Assembly (NCBI GenBank): GCA_021464245.1
Contig: JADCRB010000021.1
Location: forward strand, 2,493,484-2,557,483
Direction: 5' to 3'
Source of the DNA: Carallia brachiata
Lineage: Eukaryota; Streptophyta; Magnoliopsida; Malpighiales; Rhizophoraceae
DNA length: 64,000 nt
Shown here piece by piece: positions 47,197 through 58,878 of the stretch. A program made the position numbers and the translations under genes. Each line of letters opens with the position of its first letter. Within the stretch, counting starts at the first letter, position 1. The notes under the pieces were generated by a model. The model did no database searches, was not told where the DNA came from, and saw only the letters and a program-made list of their open reading frames with translations.

Positions 47197-49545
47197 ATGG
47201 GAGAAACTAATAAAGCATATTTCCTGGGAGAGCTGCCCCTCCAGAATCCTTCCAACAGCAGCCGCACTCTGGGGCCTGTACAGCTAGAATCGATCGCCAT
47301 TGAAGCCTTCAGCTCCATGAAAGAGACCGACCTGGTTACAGACGTGGACGGCAATAATGGGTTCGAGGCCAACCCACATGAGGCTTGGCTCCCTATCACA
47401 GAATCGAGAAATGGCAACACTTACACCGCGGTATTCCATTTACTATCTTCAGGAATTGGAATTCAAGCTCTTTTGCTTCCTGTAGCACTTGCAATCTTGG
47501 ATGGTAATTAGTAATTACACATCGCTAACCTTTTTTTCCATCAACACTCTTCCACAACACTCACTCTAACGTTACATTTTCTTATTCTAATAGAACTTTT
47601 TGCCCCCGTTCCATTGCTCCTCTAAAAAAAGGGCGTTTGCCAAACTATTATAATTATTTTGCAACAATCGTAGATTTAATTACCATTTCTCAAATAACCA
47701 CTTCAATCTACTAAAATTTTGTACTTTGCTCAAAATGAAAAAATTGTACAATAAGTATGCAATCGTTGCAGGTCATGGGGAATCATATGTTTCTCGATCG
47801 CGTTTATGTGGCAACTCTATACCGCATGGCTTCTTGTTCAGCTTCACGAATCAGTTCCTGGAACCCGCTACAGCAGATACCTCCAACTTGCAATAGCTGC
47901 CTTTGGTTAGTATAATACAGCACCAGAAGAGCCAAAAATTCGAACAATATGTTACTTCCATTGACTACTTCACTCATCACATGTCAAGTGTAATTGACTT
48001 GCATCTATTTATGCAGGTCCAAAGCTGGGGAAGCTGCTAGCAATATTTCCAGTAATGTACCTATCAGGAGGGACATGCGTGATGCTGATTATCACCGGAG
48101 GTGGGACCTTAGAGCTTTTGTTCAAAATGATGTGTGAGGGAGGGTCCATATGTGATGCCAAGCCGTTGACTGGGGCAGAGTGGTTCTTGGTGTTCATTAT
48201 TGTGGCTATAGGAGTGGCTCAACGGCCCAACTTGAATTCCGTCGCTGGGATCTCATTTATTGGTGCGATCACGGCTATTGGGTACTGTACTTTCATTTGG
48301 GTATTATCCATCTCCGAGGGAAGGCCTAGTGATGTATCATATGACCACTCCTCCTTACACGGGAAATCCGATATGGATAGAATGAGTGGCATCTTAAATG
48401 CACTTGGGATCATCGCGCTTGCATTTAGGGGTCACAATCTCGTGCTTGAGATACAGGTACCTACCACTGCTCACTCAATTGGACTCTTTCGGCCACAGAT
48501 CAGACTTTGGGCCTCAAATGTGTTTAAGCTTTTGGGTTGGGCAGTGCAGCATATGCAGATATGCTTTACCCGATAGCAGCCTTCGGGCTGCATATTTATC
48601 GGCTTTCTTGACCTAGAATTAACCAGTGTACAACCCTGTTGATGCAGGGGACCTTGCCTACAAGTTCAAAAATTCCATCCAAAAAGCCCATGTGGAAAGC
48701 AGTCACTGTCGCCTACATTATGATAGCCATGTGCATATTTCCACTAGCAATAGCAGGATTTTGGGCCTATGGAAACAAGGTAAACCACCGCCCCCCTCTT
48801 CTTTCCTCGCTGTTCTGCTTGATGCCCAAAAGAGAGAAGCTCTCTATCTGTCAATACAAGTGTTGTGTAGAAATAAATATGTAGTAGACTAGTCACCAAA
48901 TTTAGAGTTTGGGGCAAAATCTAAGGGTTCGAATTTAGAACCCACTCATAAAATATAACGTATTTCAATCCAATTAGATGGAAAAGAAAAAATAATAATT
49001 CTGATAAAAAAATAAATACTAATGATAATAGTAATATCTCTGCATTGCAGGTACCTTTCAATGGAGGGCTCTTGAGTGCATTTTCGCAGTTCCATGGACC
49101 CAGCACTTCAAAATTGTTGAAGGGCTTAACATACTTGCTAGTGGTGACAAACTGCCTCAGTTCATTTCAAATCTATGCCATGGTAGTGTTTGACAACTTG
49201 GAATTCAGGTACGTTTCCATGAAGAAGAAGCAATGCCCTTGGTGGATTCGTTCCGGCTTCAGGCTGTTTTTTGGAGGGTTGGCATTTTTGATATCAGTGG
49301 CCTTTCCATTTTTGCCTAGCCTAGCTCCTTTAATTGGAGGGATAACGTTGCCTCTAACATTGGCTTATCCCTGTTTCATGTGGATTTCCATCAAGGAACC
49401 CCGTACTGGAGGTTATAGCGTCAGGTGGTGTCTCAATTTAGGACTAGGCTGCTTAGGTATGGTGTTGAGTGTTCTATTAGTAGTAGCAGCAGTTTGGAGT
49501 TTGGCCACCCAAGGCCTACATGCCAACTTCTTTAAGCCCCAGTAG
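47197..49545 (+). CDS. Second LHT8/AATL1-type amino-acid permease, 5 exons, frame broken by one missing base in exon 1
   Basis: Tandem paralogue of the permease at 38046-40882, same strand and intron positions. Exons: 47197-47503, 47772-47905, 48017-48456, 48648-48779, 49051-49545 (exon 4 is 132 nt in both genes). The start MGETNKAYFLGELPLQ opens a shorter N-terminus without the Pro-rich run. Then EAWLPITESRNGNTYTAVFH and GIGIQALLLPVALAIL match the first copy. Where that copy reads ILGW across intron 1, this one reads ATC TTG GAT G before the GT donor: one G is missing near 47499-47500. Exon 2 continues properly only if the base is restored (WSWGIICFSIAFMWQLYTAW). As written, readthrough reaches TAG in the intron, or splicing shifts the frame. 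Downstream exons are clean, including NLNSVAGISFIGAITAIGY, RGHNLVLEIQ and CLSSFQIYAMVVFDNLE. Restored length is 502 aa. Either an assembly error or a very young pseudogene. Confidence 0.88.
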
Positions 49546-49621
49546 CAGGGAAAAGTGCATAGCACTTCTCATAACAAGTCATATAAACGAAAATGCAAGC
49601 CTTGAATTGCTCTTGTAAAAA

Positions 49622-49627
49622 AATAAA
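49622..49627 (+). terminator. Polyadenylation signal of the second LHT gene
   Basis: AATAAA 77 bp after the stop codon, in the usual position for a plant polyadenylation element. Confidence 0.4.
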
Positions 49628-50395
49628 TCTCGCCGACCTTCTGTGCCAAAAAATTCTAAAATATGGAAACGATCCCACTCTCAAATTCAGGAAAATCCCA
49701 GTGCTATAGAGTGGTAGTCCTGTATTCTAATGGAAGAGATTTTATTGCCATGAATTTTATAAGCAAGTGTACAACTACTCGTTTTCCTCGCATTCCCGCC
49801 AAATTTCACCAGCGTGGTACTGGTGTCCAATTGGATCTGTGCAAGTATACTGTTTTTCAACAGCGTGCCTTAATGGTAATTTAGCACTATATCTAACAAA
49901 GGTGAAAAATCTTAATCACGCCAATTTAAGGTAATGTAACCATTGATCTAAATAGTGAGTGAGATCTGCAATTTTTTTTTTTGTTTTTTTCTTTTTTACA
50001 TCAAGTGAGAGTGGTGCATGAAAATTTAACTATTAATGAGTAAAATTTGTGATGCTAACCATAAATTTCAGCTCAAGTTTTAAATTTGGTAAACACTAAA
50101 ACATACCTTTTTTTTTTTTTTTTTTTGGTTAAACTACTATATACTATTGTAGTTGTTTCTTTTTTTTGGGTTTAACTATTGTTGTTGTTTATTTAAAATT
50201 TAAGGCACAACGAATGAGCATTCGATCCATGGACCTTGTTGGCTGGGCTTGCCAAGCTTGTTTCTGCCCAAAGTAACAGAGCACCAGACATGCATTTGAC
50301 ATTTGCACAATAAATCACAATCGCTTTGGGATTTGCACAAACCTAAACAAGGCCCGCGGGGCCTTATGATTAAGAATCTAAGCTAATGGCTTCTT
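49628..50395. other. Intergenic, no gene supported
   Basis: The LHT 3' flank with T runs at 49971-49982 and 50108-50126. No coding sequence is supported. Confidence 0.5.
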
Positions 50396-50636
50396 GACAT
50401 ACAGGTGCCGCTGCCAGTGGACGCTGTTTTAAATGTTAAAGATTTGAATTCGTTTAATCACAAATTTTAGTTTCGAGTTTTAAAAATACAGTCGCATTAA
50501 ATATTTGTTGAAAGACTGTTTCTGTCGTTCGGGACCCCATCTGAGTCGGTTCAAATTAATCAACTCATTTAGTTGAATATTGAGCGGTCTCAAATAAAAA
50601 AAAAAAAAAAAAAAAAAGAGACATACGGGTGTCGCT
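50396..50636 (+). mobile_element. Poly-A-tailed retroposon with approximate 17-bp flanking repeats
   Basis: The flanks GACATACAGGTGCCGCT (50396-50412) and GACATACGGGTGTCGCT (50620-50636) agree at 15 of 17 positions and enclose about 200 bp ending in a run of more than 20 A (50597-50617). This is the signature of a SINE or other retroposed sequence of some age. Internal promoter boxes are weak (a GGTTCAAATTAATC stretch near 50548). Confidence 0.55.
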
Positions 50637-50772
50637 ACAAGAAACTAAATCGAAATGGGAAAACAATGACTGCTCATTTTAAGGTTACAATGACAACAAT
50701 TGTGTTCCAAAAATAAAAAATAAAAAAAAGGTTACAATCACAACAAATTACACCAACAGGATCCGATTAAAA

Positions 50773-51960
50773 TCATTGTTGGGTCTCTTGAATTGCAATC
50801 CCATTGTTGCTTTGCGCTTCTTGCACATTTTCAATAACCCCATTAATCTGGGTCCCTTCAAACTCCCTGATCAAATCAGGATCAACATTCTCTACGGGCT
50901 CCCACGTGGCCTCATCAATATCCGTCCATTTGACAAGGTACTCGAGCTTTCCATCGTCGTTGATTCTCTTGGCTTCCACTCGTTCTGCTATAGCATATTC
51001 TAGCCCCGCCTCAAAATCTTTGACTAAATCCTCAGCGATCAATGCAGCTTTGACCCACTCATTATCGCTGCCGTCCTTCCACTTGACCAAATACTCCGTC
51101 TTATCACCTTTCCCTCTCTTCTCCAGTATCTCCTGAACCTCCGCGTACTCGAATATTTCCTCCTCTAAAATCCTTATTACACTTTCTAGCCCCAATCTTC
51201 TGGCAAATTGCATTGGGTTCCCTTTCGGGGTCACTTTCAGAATTTCTTTAGCCAGCGCCAGCGGCGTCAAACCCCTATCCTCCACCTCAGGATCCGCGCC
51301 GAGCTCGATTAATAACTTCACCACACCCGGCTTCACATACCCAGCAGCCATGTGCAGGGCCGTTAAGCCGCCGCTATTGTCACGGTGGTTCAAGTCAGCT
51401 CCAGCTTCGGCTAGGGCCTTAACACACGGCTCGGAGCCGAGACCGCAGACAAACAGCAAAGCCGTGCGTCCGTCACTGTCCACAGCATCCACATCACGCC
51501 CATCATTGGCGGCTACCAGGCGGCTAAGAGCCGGCTCGTCCGCCTTCTTGGCAGCCGTCCACCACGGGGATTCGTACTCGGCCACCACATCTTTGGCAAT
51601 GTAATCTGATGGGACCCACGAAGGGGCGTGGCCGTCTTTCCACTCAATCAAGTACTCCATGCCGGTCCCACCGGGAAGTGCTCTGCTGCCGATGATCTTG
51701 CTGACTTCGCCATAGGACTCCTCCCCCTCTTCAGCAACGCTGGCGGCGGTGATGTTCCTGATGTTATCTTGAAATGCTTTCGGGGTTTCTTGGTCTTGAA
51801 TGGCAAAGAGCACAAAGTTGGGGTTTTGGCGATTTGGTTTGAGGAGTACTAGATACTGGTGATGACTGTGAGGATGGAGAGAATAAGAGGAAGAAGAACA
51901 AGAGGAAGTGTTGGTCAACTTGAGACGGGACAGAGATTGGTTAACGAAGAAGGCGTCCAT
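50773..51960 (-). CDS. CAO: Chloroplast signal recognition particle 43 kDa protein (cpSRP43), intronless, 395 aa
   Basis: cpSRP43 is the stromal chaperone that, with cpSRP54, carries light-harvesting chlorophyll proteins (LHCPs) to the thylakoid Alb3 insertase. The start is the ATG at 51960 in a strong context (GCCACCATGGAC). Residues 1 to about 55 are Ser-rich and basic, a plastid transit peptide. Chromodomain 1 spans about 83-132 ([36 protein letters not shown]), four ankyrin repeats about 136-260 ([35 protein letters not shown]), chromodomain 2 about 271-320 ([17 protein letters not shown]) and chromodomain 3 about 325-370 ([20 protein letters not shown]). In the family, chromodomain 2 binds the cpSRP54 tail and the ankyrins bind LHCP. 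The domain order and single exon match known cpSRP43 genes. No damage is seen. Confidence 0.97.
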   Translation of the reverse strand: MDAFFVNQSLSRLKLTNTSSCSSSSYSLHPHSHHQYLVLLKPNRQNPNFVLFAIQDQETPKAFQDNIRNITAASVAEEGEESYGEVSKIIGSRALPGGTGMEYLIEWKDGHAPSWVPSDYIAKDVVAEYESPWWTAAKKADEPALSRLVAANDGRDVDAVDSDGRTALLFVCGLGSEPCVKALAEAGADLNHRDNSGGLTALHMAAGYVKPGVVKLLIELGADPEVEDRGLTPLALAKEILKVTPKGNPMQFARRLGLESVIRILEEEIFEYAEVQEILEKRGKGDKTEYLVKWKDGSDNEWVKAALIAEDLVKDFEAGLEYAIAERVEAKRINDDGKLEYLVKWTDIDEATWEPVENVDPDLIREFEGTQINGVIENVQEAQSNNGIAIQETQQ

Positions 51961-54064
51961 GGTGGCGGAAAACAAACGAGGGTTTATTTGTTTTTGTATG
52001 CGTTAATGGTGTCTGTTAATGGATGGCCAGAGTTGAAAGGACTGAACTTTCATTGGTGGATTCTCTGTAGCCTGTAATATTGGGGGGATGGTGGGGATAG
52101 AGCAGAGGATAAGAAATCCAATCCAATGGCTTATATGATTCACGTTTGCAAATTCTGTCCACGAAAATTGATTTCAAAAAAAAATTTTCGTTTTGGCCCT
52201 TTTTTTTCTTTTTTTTTTTTTGCCTTTTTTTTTAATTATCTTTTTGTTTAGTTTTTTTAATAAAATTCTGGTATTTAGAAATTTATTAAACTCTATAAGT
52301 AGACTCATTAAAGGAATTAAAGTTTTCTTAATATCTATTTTCGTTATACACAAAATTTAAAATTAAAATTTTTTTATATAAAAAATTAAATTTATTGTCA
52401 TTTAAAACAATAGACGTTCGGTGTTTATGTATTTTTTTTTTTTTCTCTCTTTTCTTATGGCTGACTCCTAAGAAGAGCTGATGCTATACCTGTGGTGTGG
52501 GGCTTTTTAACTCCACGAAGAAGCCCTTGCCTTTCTGTTCTCTTCCTCGTGCCGCCCGTAAAGCTATGATCTTATTTTTTGGGCCACTCAAGGCCCATTG
52601 TTGAAGGCCGTCTGCCGTAGCTTATTTTATCATTTCAAATTGCCTAGGTATATGTATACAGCCTGCATTAGGGCAGAATTTTGGGCCAAAAACCAGTTTG
52701 GTAGCTAAAACATTTCGGCACAAACTTTGCAATATATAATTTACCCAATTTTTAAGAACCAATATAATTTACCTAAATTTTTAAGAGATTTTTAATTTAA
52801 CTCATCTTTTTTACCCAATATAATTTACCCAAATTTTAAGAGATTTTTATGCCTCATAAATTTATTCTGTTATTTTTTATTTTAATTGAATCTCATTTTT
52901 TTTAAAAAAAATTTTCTCATAAATAATATTGAGTTAAAATTCACTAATTTTTTAAGTGAGTTAAATTAAAAAAATCTTAATTTTTATAATGTTGAAGGTC
53001 CATAGAAGAAGCTAAAAATCACGAACTAATCCCTGGTTGGAAACAATCACGAACTAATCCCTGGTTGGAAACAATCTACCCTTCTGAAAAGTAATTGATC
53101 ATACGTGATTTTGAGAATAAATCTTCTCTCGTACTTGACCACGCAAAAAATTCGAGGTTGCTGTGCTTCGTAAATGATTCGGTCTCTTCATATAATTATA
53201 GAGCAGACTTTCAATTTAATTGTCAATCAAAAGCAGTCATAAAGGCGCTTGTCCATTTGGTTACTGGCTTCTGATTTTTACTGATGAACAAGGAGGTGGT
53301 CTGAATTGCATTTTTTTTTTTTGTTAGGTTAATAAATTTATAAATCTAATATTAGTCATAAATTCAGAATGTAACGCTATATTTATGAATTTGAAAAATC
53401 TATCAGTCTCCTATATATGCTTTTTTAAAACATTTTTGCATCTTCTTTCTTCCCTGTTAGTTGAGTAAGATGGTAATTAAAGACGAATGATAAGCAGATG
53501 CATACACACACAAGTTGCCATAACAGAAAATTTATGATTGGGATTTCATTTTTTTCAACTTACAATTATTTAAAACGATCCAGAAGCAAGCACATTATTG
53601 CGTTGTTTCCTGGACTAAGTATATCGTTCATAAGCGCAGTTTCAAACACAAACAAAATATTTATATAAAATATTAAAATGCAACCAATTTTCAATTTAAT
53701 ATAACTAAATTAATAAAATGTGAAATAATAAAAATACATCAAATTAACTATTCATTTTTTATCCTTGATATGAACATTTTATGTGGATATTTTATATAAG
53801 TCTAAAACTTTTTCCCTTTTAGTTTTGATGCCCTTTTCTGTTGGTATTCATTTTGGTTTTAGAAGGCTATCTTGGCATCTAGGCTTTCCCTCCATTTTGT
53901 ATTGACCACTTTAAATACGGGATAGCCCATCAGTTACCGTTCACCAAATTGAAGTCTCTCTTTCTGTAACTTTCTGTGAATTTAGAGGAAAGAAATTGCT
54001 CTTTTCCTCTGCTAACTAATTTTTCTTCATTTGTCCATTTTATATTCCCTAAAAATCAAGTTTG
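51961..54064. other. Intergenic between cpSRP43 and the SKS pseudogene
   Basis: Just upstream of cpSRP43 the minus strand has AAACCCT (51979-51985), a telo-box-like motif often found near starts of plastid and translation genes. A 28-bp unit (AATCACGAACTAATCCCTGG and the next 8 bases) is directly duplicated at 53017-53072. Another AATATAATTTACC-type direct repeat lies at 52740-52850. No gene is supported. Confidence 0.5.
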
Positions 54065-56877
54065 ATGGGCGCCAATAATAACAATATATGCTGGCACCTA
54101 TTTCTATGTGTTGCATTTTATACTCTGGCCATTGTCGCGCTGGTGATCCTTACCGATTCTTCGACTGGAACATCACCTATGGCCACGTCTCTCCGCTCGG
54201 AAAACAACAACAGGTTTTCGATTTATTTTTTGGCGAATGTAGATATTAGTTTTTTATTTTTTTGCTTCTTTGACTTGAGGGAACTATTTTTCTTGGGTTG
54301 CAGGGAATTCTTATCAATGGACAGTTTCCAGGACCGAATATACATTCGGTAACCAATGACAACCTTGTCATTAATGTTCACAATCACTTGAATGAGCCTT
54401 TTCTACTTTCATGGTGAGACTTCCCATCCGCTATTCTCCTCTTCTTTACTTCCCTGGACATGTCAACATGAGAAGGGTCTGTCCATATCTTTGATCGCTG
54501 GTTGTTCCAGTGTATCTTGAGAGAAAATTACTACATTTTGATGGGGACGGGGGACTGTTATCAATGATTCTACACGGATACTCAGAAATAAGAGTTCGTA
54601 TGGCCAGCTAGAAATTTGATCATAGAAGAAGATGAGAAGAAGTTGGCCTTCAGAGTCAATACAAGATAAATTGCCATTTAATATTTGAATCTGTTCTTCT
54701 TAGAATTTATCGATCTAAATGGCTGCTTTATGATATGGAGTCGCGTTTTGAGCGGGCACTTAATTCTGCAGACCGTTATTGACTGACTTCGATTTTACTA
54801 TTGCTATATAGGTGAGTGGGGACTAAATTGTCTGAGTGAATCAATCAGGAATGGGATCCAACCGAGGAAAATTTCATTTGAAGATGGGACACCCGGAACC
54901 ACATGTCCAATCCCACCGGGCAAGAATTTCACTTACAAAATACAAGTAAAGAATCAAATCGGAAGCTTCTTCTACTTCCCATCTCTAGGCGTGCACAAGG
55001 CGGCTGGTGCCTTTGGAGGCATTAGGATCCTCAGCAGGCCACTGATTCCTGTACCATTTCCTGAGCCCGAGGCTGATTTCACAGTTCTAATTGGAGATTG
55101 GTACAAAACCAACTACACGGTAATTAACTTAAATCTATAGACGACTTAATTGCCAAATAAATGTAGAACATAGTGCATGCACATTTTATTATAATAGCAC
55201 AGTGGCTGATGCTATTCACTGTTTCAGAAACTGGAGGCCCAATTGGATGGTGGTCACAAGCTTCCTTTGCCACATGGCCTTCTTATCAATGGCCGCGGCA
55301 ATGGTACAACTTTCATAGTTGAGCAAGGCATATTTTGGTGTTTTGAAGCATATGTAACTTACACAAGCTATGATTCTCGTTATAATTAGGACATAGGACC
55401 AACTTGGAAACTTTGAACAAGTTCACAATATGGTGAGGGCGTGGACACTGCAATTCTGTTATTGCAGGGAAAACTTACAGGCTTAGGATATCAAATGTTG
55501 GACTGCAAAATTCACTCAAGTTCCAGATTCAAGGCCATACCATGAAGCTGATTGAAGTTGAGGGGACCTACACCGTCCAGGATACCTTCACTTCCCTGGA
55601 TATCCATCTGGGGCAGTCCTATTCAGTGTTAGTCACAGCTGATCAGCCGGCCATGGACTACCGCATCTTTGTCTCAACTCGTTTCAGCAAGAGGGTCCTC
55701 CTCTCCACTGCCACTCTTCACCATAACAACTCTCTCCAAAAAGCTTCTGATTGGATCCCACGTGTACTCCGCGCTTCAATCAAATGGTCCATGAACGTAC
55801 TTTCTTTACTTGGTCACTTATTTAGCCTGTTCTTTTAACTGATTCTCCATACAGAGATTAAGGTGACACTGACATGCCTTTGTATTCGATGACAGGACAA
55901 ATCTTACAGCAAGCGGACCAAGACCAAACCCGCAGGGATCATACCACTACGGACACATAAATGTTTCTAGAACTATCATGCTAGAAAGCTCAGCAGCTCA
56001 AATAAATGGGAAGCAGAGATATGGGGTCGACGGCGTGTCCTTTGTCCCTGCTGATACACCCCTCAAGCTTGCAGACTACTTCAATATTGATGGTGTTTTC
56101 CGGGTTGGAAGCATCCCAGACCATCCAACTGGCAAGTCTAAGCACCCTGATACATCTGTTACGGGTGCCCATTATAGGACTTTCATTGAGGTTGTGATCC
56201 AGAATCATGAGATGATCCTCCAGAGTTGGCACCTCAACGGATATTCCTTCTTTGTTGTTGGGTAAGAGTTTGTGCAATCAAACTGGATTAAATTCGATCC
56301 GAGGTCTCTCACGTCAATAGATTACGTACATTTCCATCATCTGCACATATATAAACCTGAGGTTAAAACAGAAATTTAAATTAATGAAAAATCAAACTAT
56401 TGGATGAAGAATTCGAATTCTGAATTTTTGACAATGTGCAGCATGGACAAAGGGAGGTGGACACCAGCAAGTCGTAACCAATACAATCTGATAGACGCAG
56501 TTCCACGTTGTACCACACAGGTAAATTATACAATCCTCGATCGCATGACAGTACAACGACCTACCCAAACCCAATTGTCACTATATGAATTGAACACACA
56601 CGCTCTTAAGTCTTAATGAATTAAACGTCGGGGTCCGAAGCATTGACGTTGGGTTGGTTGCGCAGGTGTATCCAAAGTCGTGGACAGCTATATATTAATA
56701 GTACTAGACAACGTGGGAATGTGGAACTTCAGGACAGAATATTGGGCAAGGCAGTACCAGGGATAACAGTTTTACCTGAGCGTATACACACGGGTGAAGT
56801 CAGGTAGAGACGAATATCGCATTCCAAACAACGCCCTTCTCTGCGGCAGGGCTACCTACAATATATTGCCTCAGTAA
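54065..56877 (+). pseudogene. SKU5-similar (SKS) monocopper-oxidase-like / L-ascorbate oxidase homologue, 8 exons, multiple lesions
   Basis: SKS proteins are secreted or GPI-anchored cupredoxin-fold relatives of ascorbate oxidase that mostly lack copper ligands; some are pollen-specific. Exons recovered: 54065-54213, 54304-54413, 54849-55119, 55228-55327, 55468-55796, 55896-56261, 56442-56520, 56666-56877. Family signatures include DPYRFFDWNITYGHVSPLG, INGQFPGPNIHSVTNDNLV, CPIPPGKNFTYKIQVKNQIG, GIRILSRPLIPVPFP, MKLIEVEGTYTVQDTF, GQSYSVLVTADQP, ASGPRPNPQGSYHYGHI, VSFVPADTPLKLADYFNI, WTPASRNQYNL and YPKSWTAIY. Damage: the signal-peptide frame and the mature frame differ by one base near 54136-54141; intron 4 has a GC donor (AAG|GCATAT); at the exon 5/6 junction the usual NQARSIRTNL core is lost and the frame shifts; one base is missing near 56695; and a Gln codon is TAA at 56764-56766. 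Several independent lesions argue for a true pseudogene. Confidence 0.9.
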
Positions 56878-58878
56878 GTAAACTTGCCGCTGTTGAGGCT
56901 CTATGGCCGTTAATTTCCCCCCACCACTCCCGCTGCCTGTAAGTGAACCCCCACAGCCCACACCCGCCCCCCGAAAACAAAAAATAAAAAAAATTCAGGG
57001 TTCCATTCTTTTCTGAAAGAGTCAAAGTCGAAGATTTCCATTTTCCTCATTTTCTCTTCTTTTTCAAAAATTAAAAATTAAAAAAAAAAAAAAAAAAAAA
57101 AAAAGGAGAAAGAAAGAGTAGACGGGGAAGCGTAAATGACCGGGCTCGGATAAGAGAGCGGATGTTGGACCCCTCGATTCCTCAGTCCCACCCACACGCC
57201 ACTCCCACCCAGTGACCTTGGGATATGTGTCATGTGCATATGGTTTACAACTCAACAACGAAGGGGGGGCATACGATCTGTAATAAATGAGAAAGAAGAT
57301 TATTTGAATATATTTAAACAATAACAGATATTAATATAATTTTATTTAATAATTTATTTTTAAAAAAATTTATTTAATTATTTAATAATTTATATAATTT
57401 TGTTTTTATTTTACAGTTACTCCAATAAGGTCCAAAAATTTTTTTTTAATAAATAAATAAACAATATTTGTACTTTGCTTATTCCAAATGCATATGTGAA
57501 GCTGTACTGTACCAAGTACCACCATCTCTTTTAACTGCAGAAGAAAAACTTAATCGTACTGCAGATCCTGTTTTACCCCTTTTCCAATTTGAGCAATTTT
57601 TTTTAAAAAAATAAAAAGCTATAAATTTAGGAAAAGGAAAAGCCTTTTAATTTCTTGCAAAATAATTAGGGTTTAATTGAATATTATTGCAAAGGTTGGG
57701 ATTCTTGGGAACCAATCGGGCATGTTGGCGGTTTGCAAAAATAATTGTTAGTGGTATCGTATCACGTGCGGCATTGCATAACGGTTTGGTTTTGTGTCAG
57801 CGGGCTTTACTATCTCTTACGCGCTGACGATGACGGTTCTGTCTTACTCAAGACACCTGTGGCGTGTGTGTAGCCATCGATCCAAGATTACTGTTATACT
57901 AATGGCTTAATAATAAATTTTACCCAAAACATTTTTTCCAATCACTTATCATCCGTAACGTTTTTTTAAAATCCGGCCTACTAGATGACCTACGTCGCTC
58001 ATCTATCATTTTTTGGTTACTTATGTTAACGTAACATCTAATAAAGTACTGCATTATAACAACCTTGATATTTTAACTTATCACGTCACCACATCATCTA
58101 AGAATGATAACATAACACTTGACAATTAATTTTTATAATGTTTTCATAGATCAAAAAAGAAAAAAAAATGAAAAGAAAAAACAATTCATTTCTCTCCTCC
58201 CTCAAAAGTAAACGAAATTCAAAAAAATAAAATTGTGTAGTTCCTAATAGGTATTCTTTTGGAGGCTTTAATCTACTGTTATTTTAAAACTTTCTGCGTG
58301 TCATGTCAATTTATCTTTTGCGACGGACCATCTTCGACCATGTTTGCATTTTGTGCTCCTATTATTTAGAATCTCTTATCCTCAGAAGAGAATGGTTCCT
58401 TTGTGTCCACTGGAGCCAAAGGAGAAACCAAATAGAGGAAAACGTATCCAATGATCACTCATGTGACAGGAGTTTTGTCTGTCAGAATTCCTCAAAGTTC
58501 AAACGGACGTCGATTCTGCCCATCATCAGTAACCAATTTTGGCTTCTTGGAATTGAATGAAACTGATAAATGATTCTTGTTCATTGCATTGTAGGAGATG
58601 ATGTAGTTTATGGTTTAACTTTTGAAATACAATTTTTAGAAATCAAGAGTGAACCTGGATGATACCAATACAATTGCACAGAAGAAATTTATTTAGTATG
58701 TTGCTTATAGGATTTATGAAAGACCCACAATAGCAGGGAAGCTTATTTGACCTGTATTTTATATTTCCATGTACAAGTACAGCCACAGAGGTTATTTGTT
58801 TGAAGCTGTCTCCATCTAATAAATCAGTTGCCACCGGCGGGAGAGTAACCGAGTTCATGGGACTAACCTATAGAATGT
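56878..58878. other. Intergenic, no gene supported
   Basis: Holds the pseudogene 3' flank, a long A run (57081-57104) and AT-rich DNA. The open frame 58303-58560 has no family resemblance. The right end is the 3' flank of the kinase gene. Confidence 0.55.

Noticed and set aside
38046..49545. A metabolic gene cluster around the two permeases
   Set aside because: Neighbours (SAUR, cpSRP43, SKS) have unrelated functions; only tandem duplication is supported.
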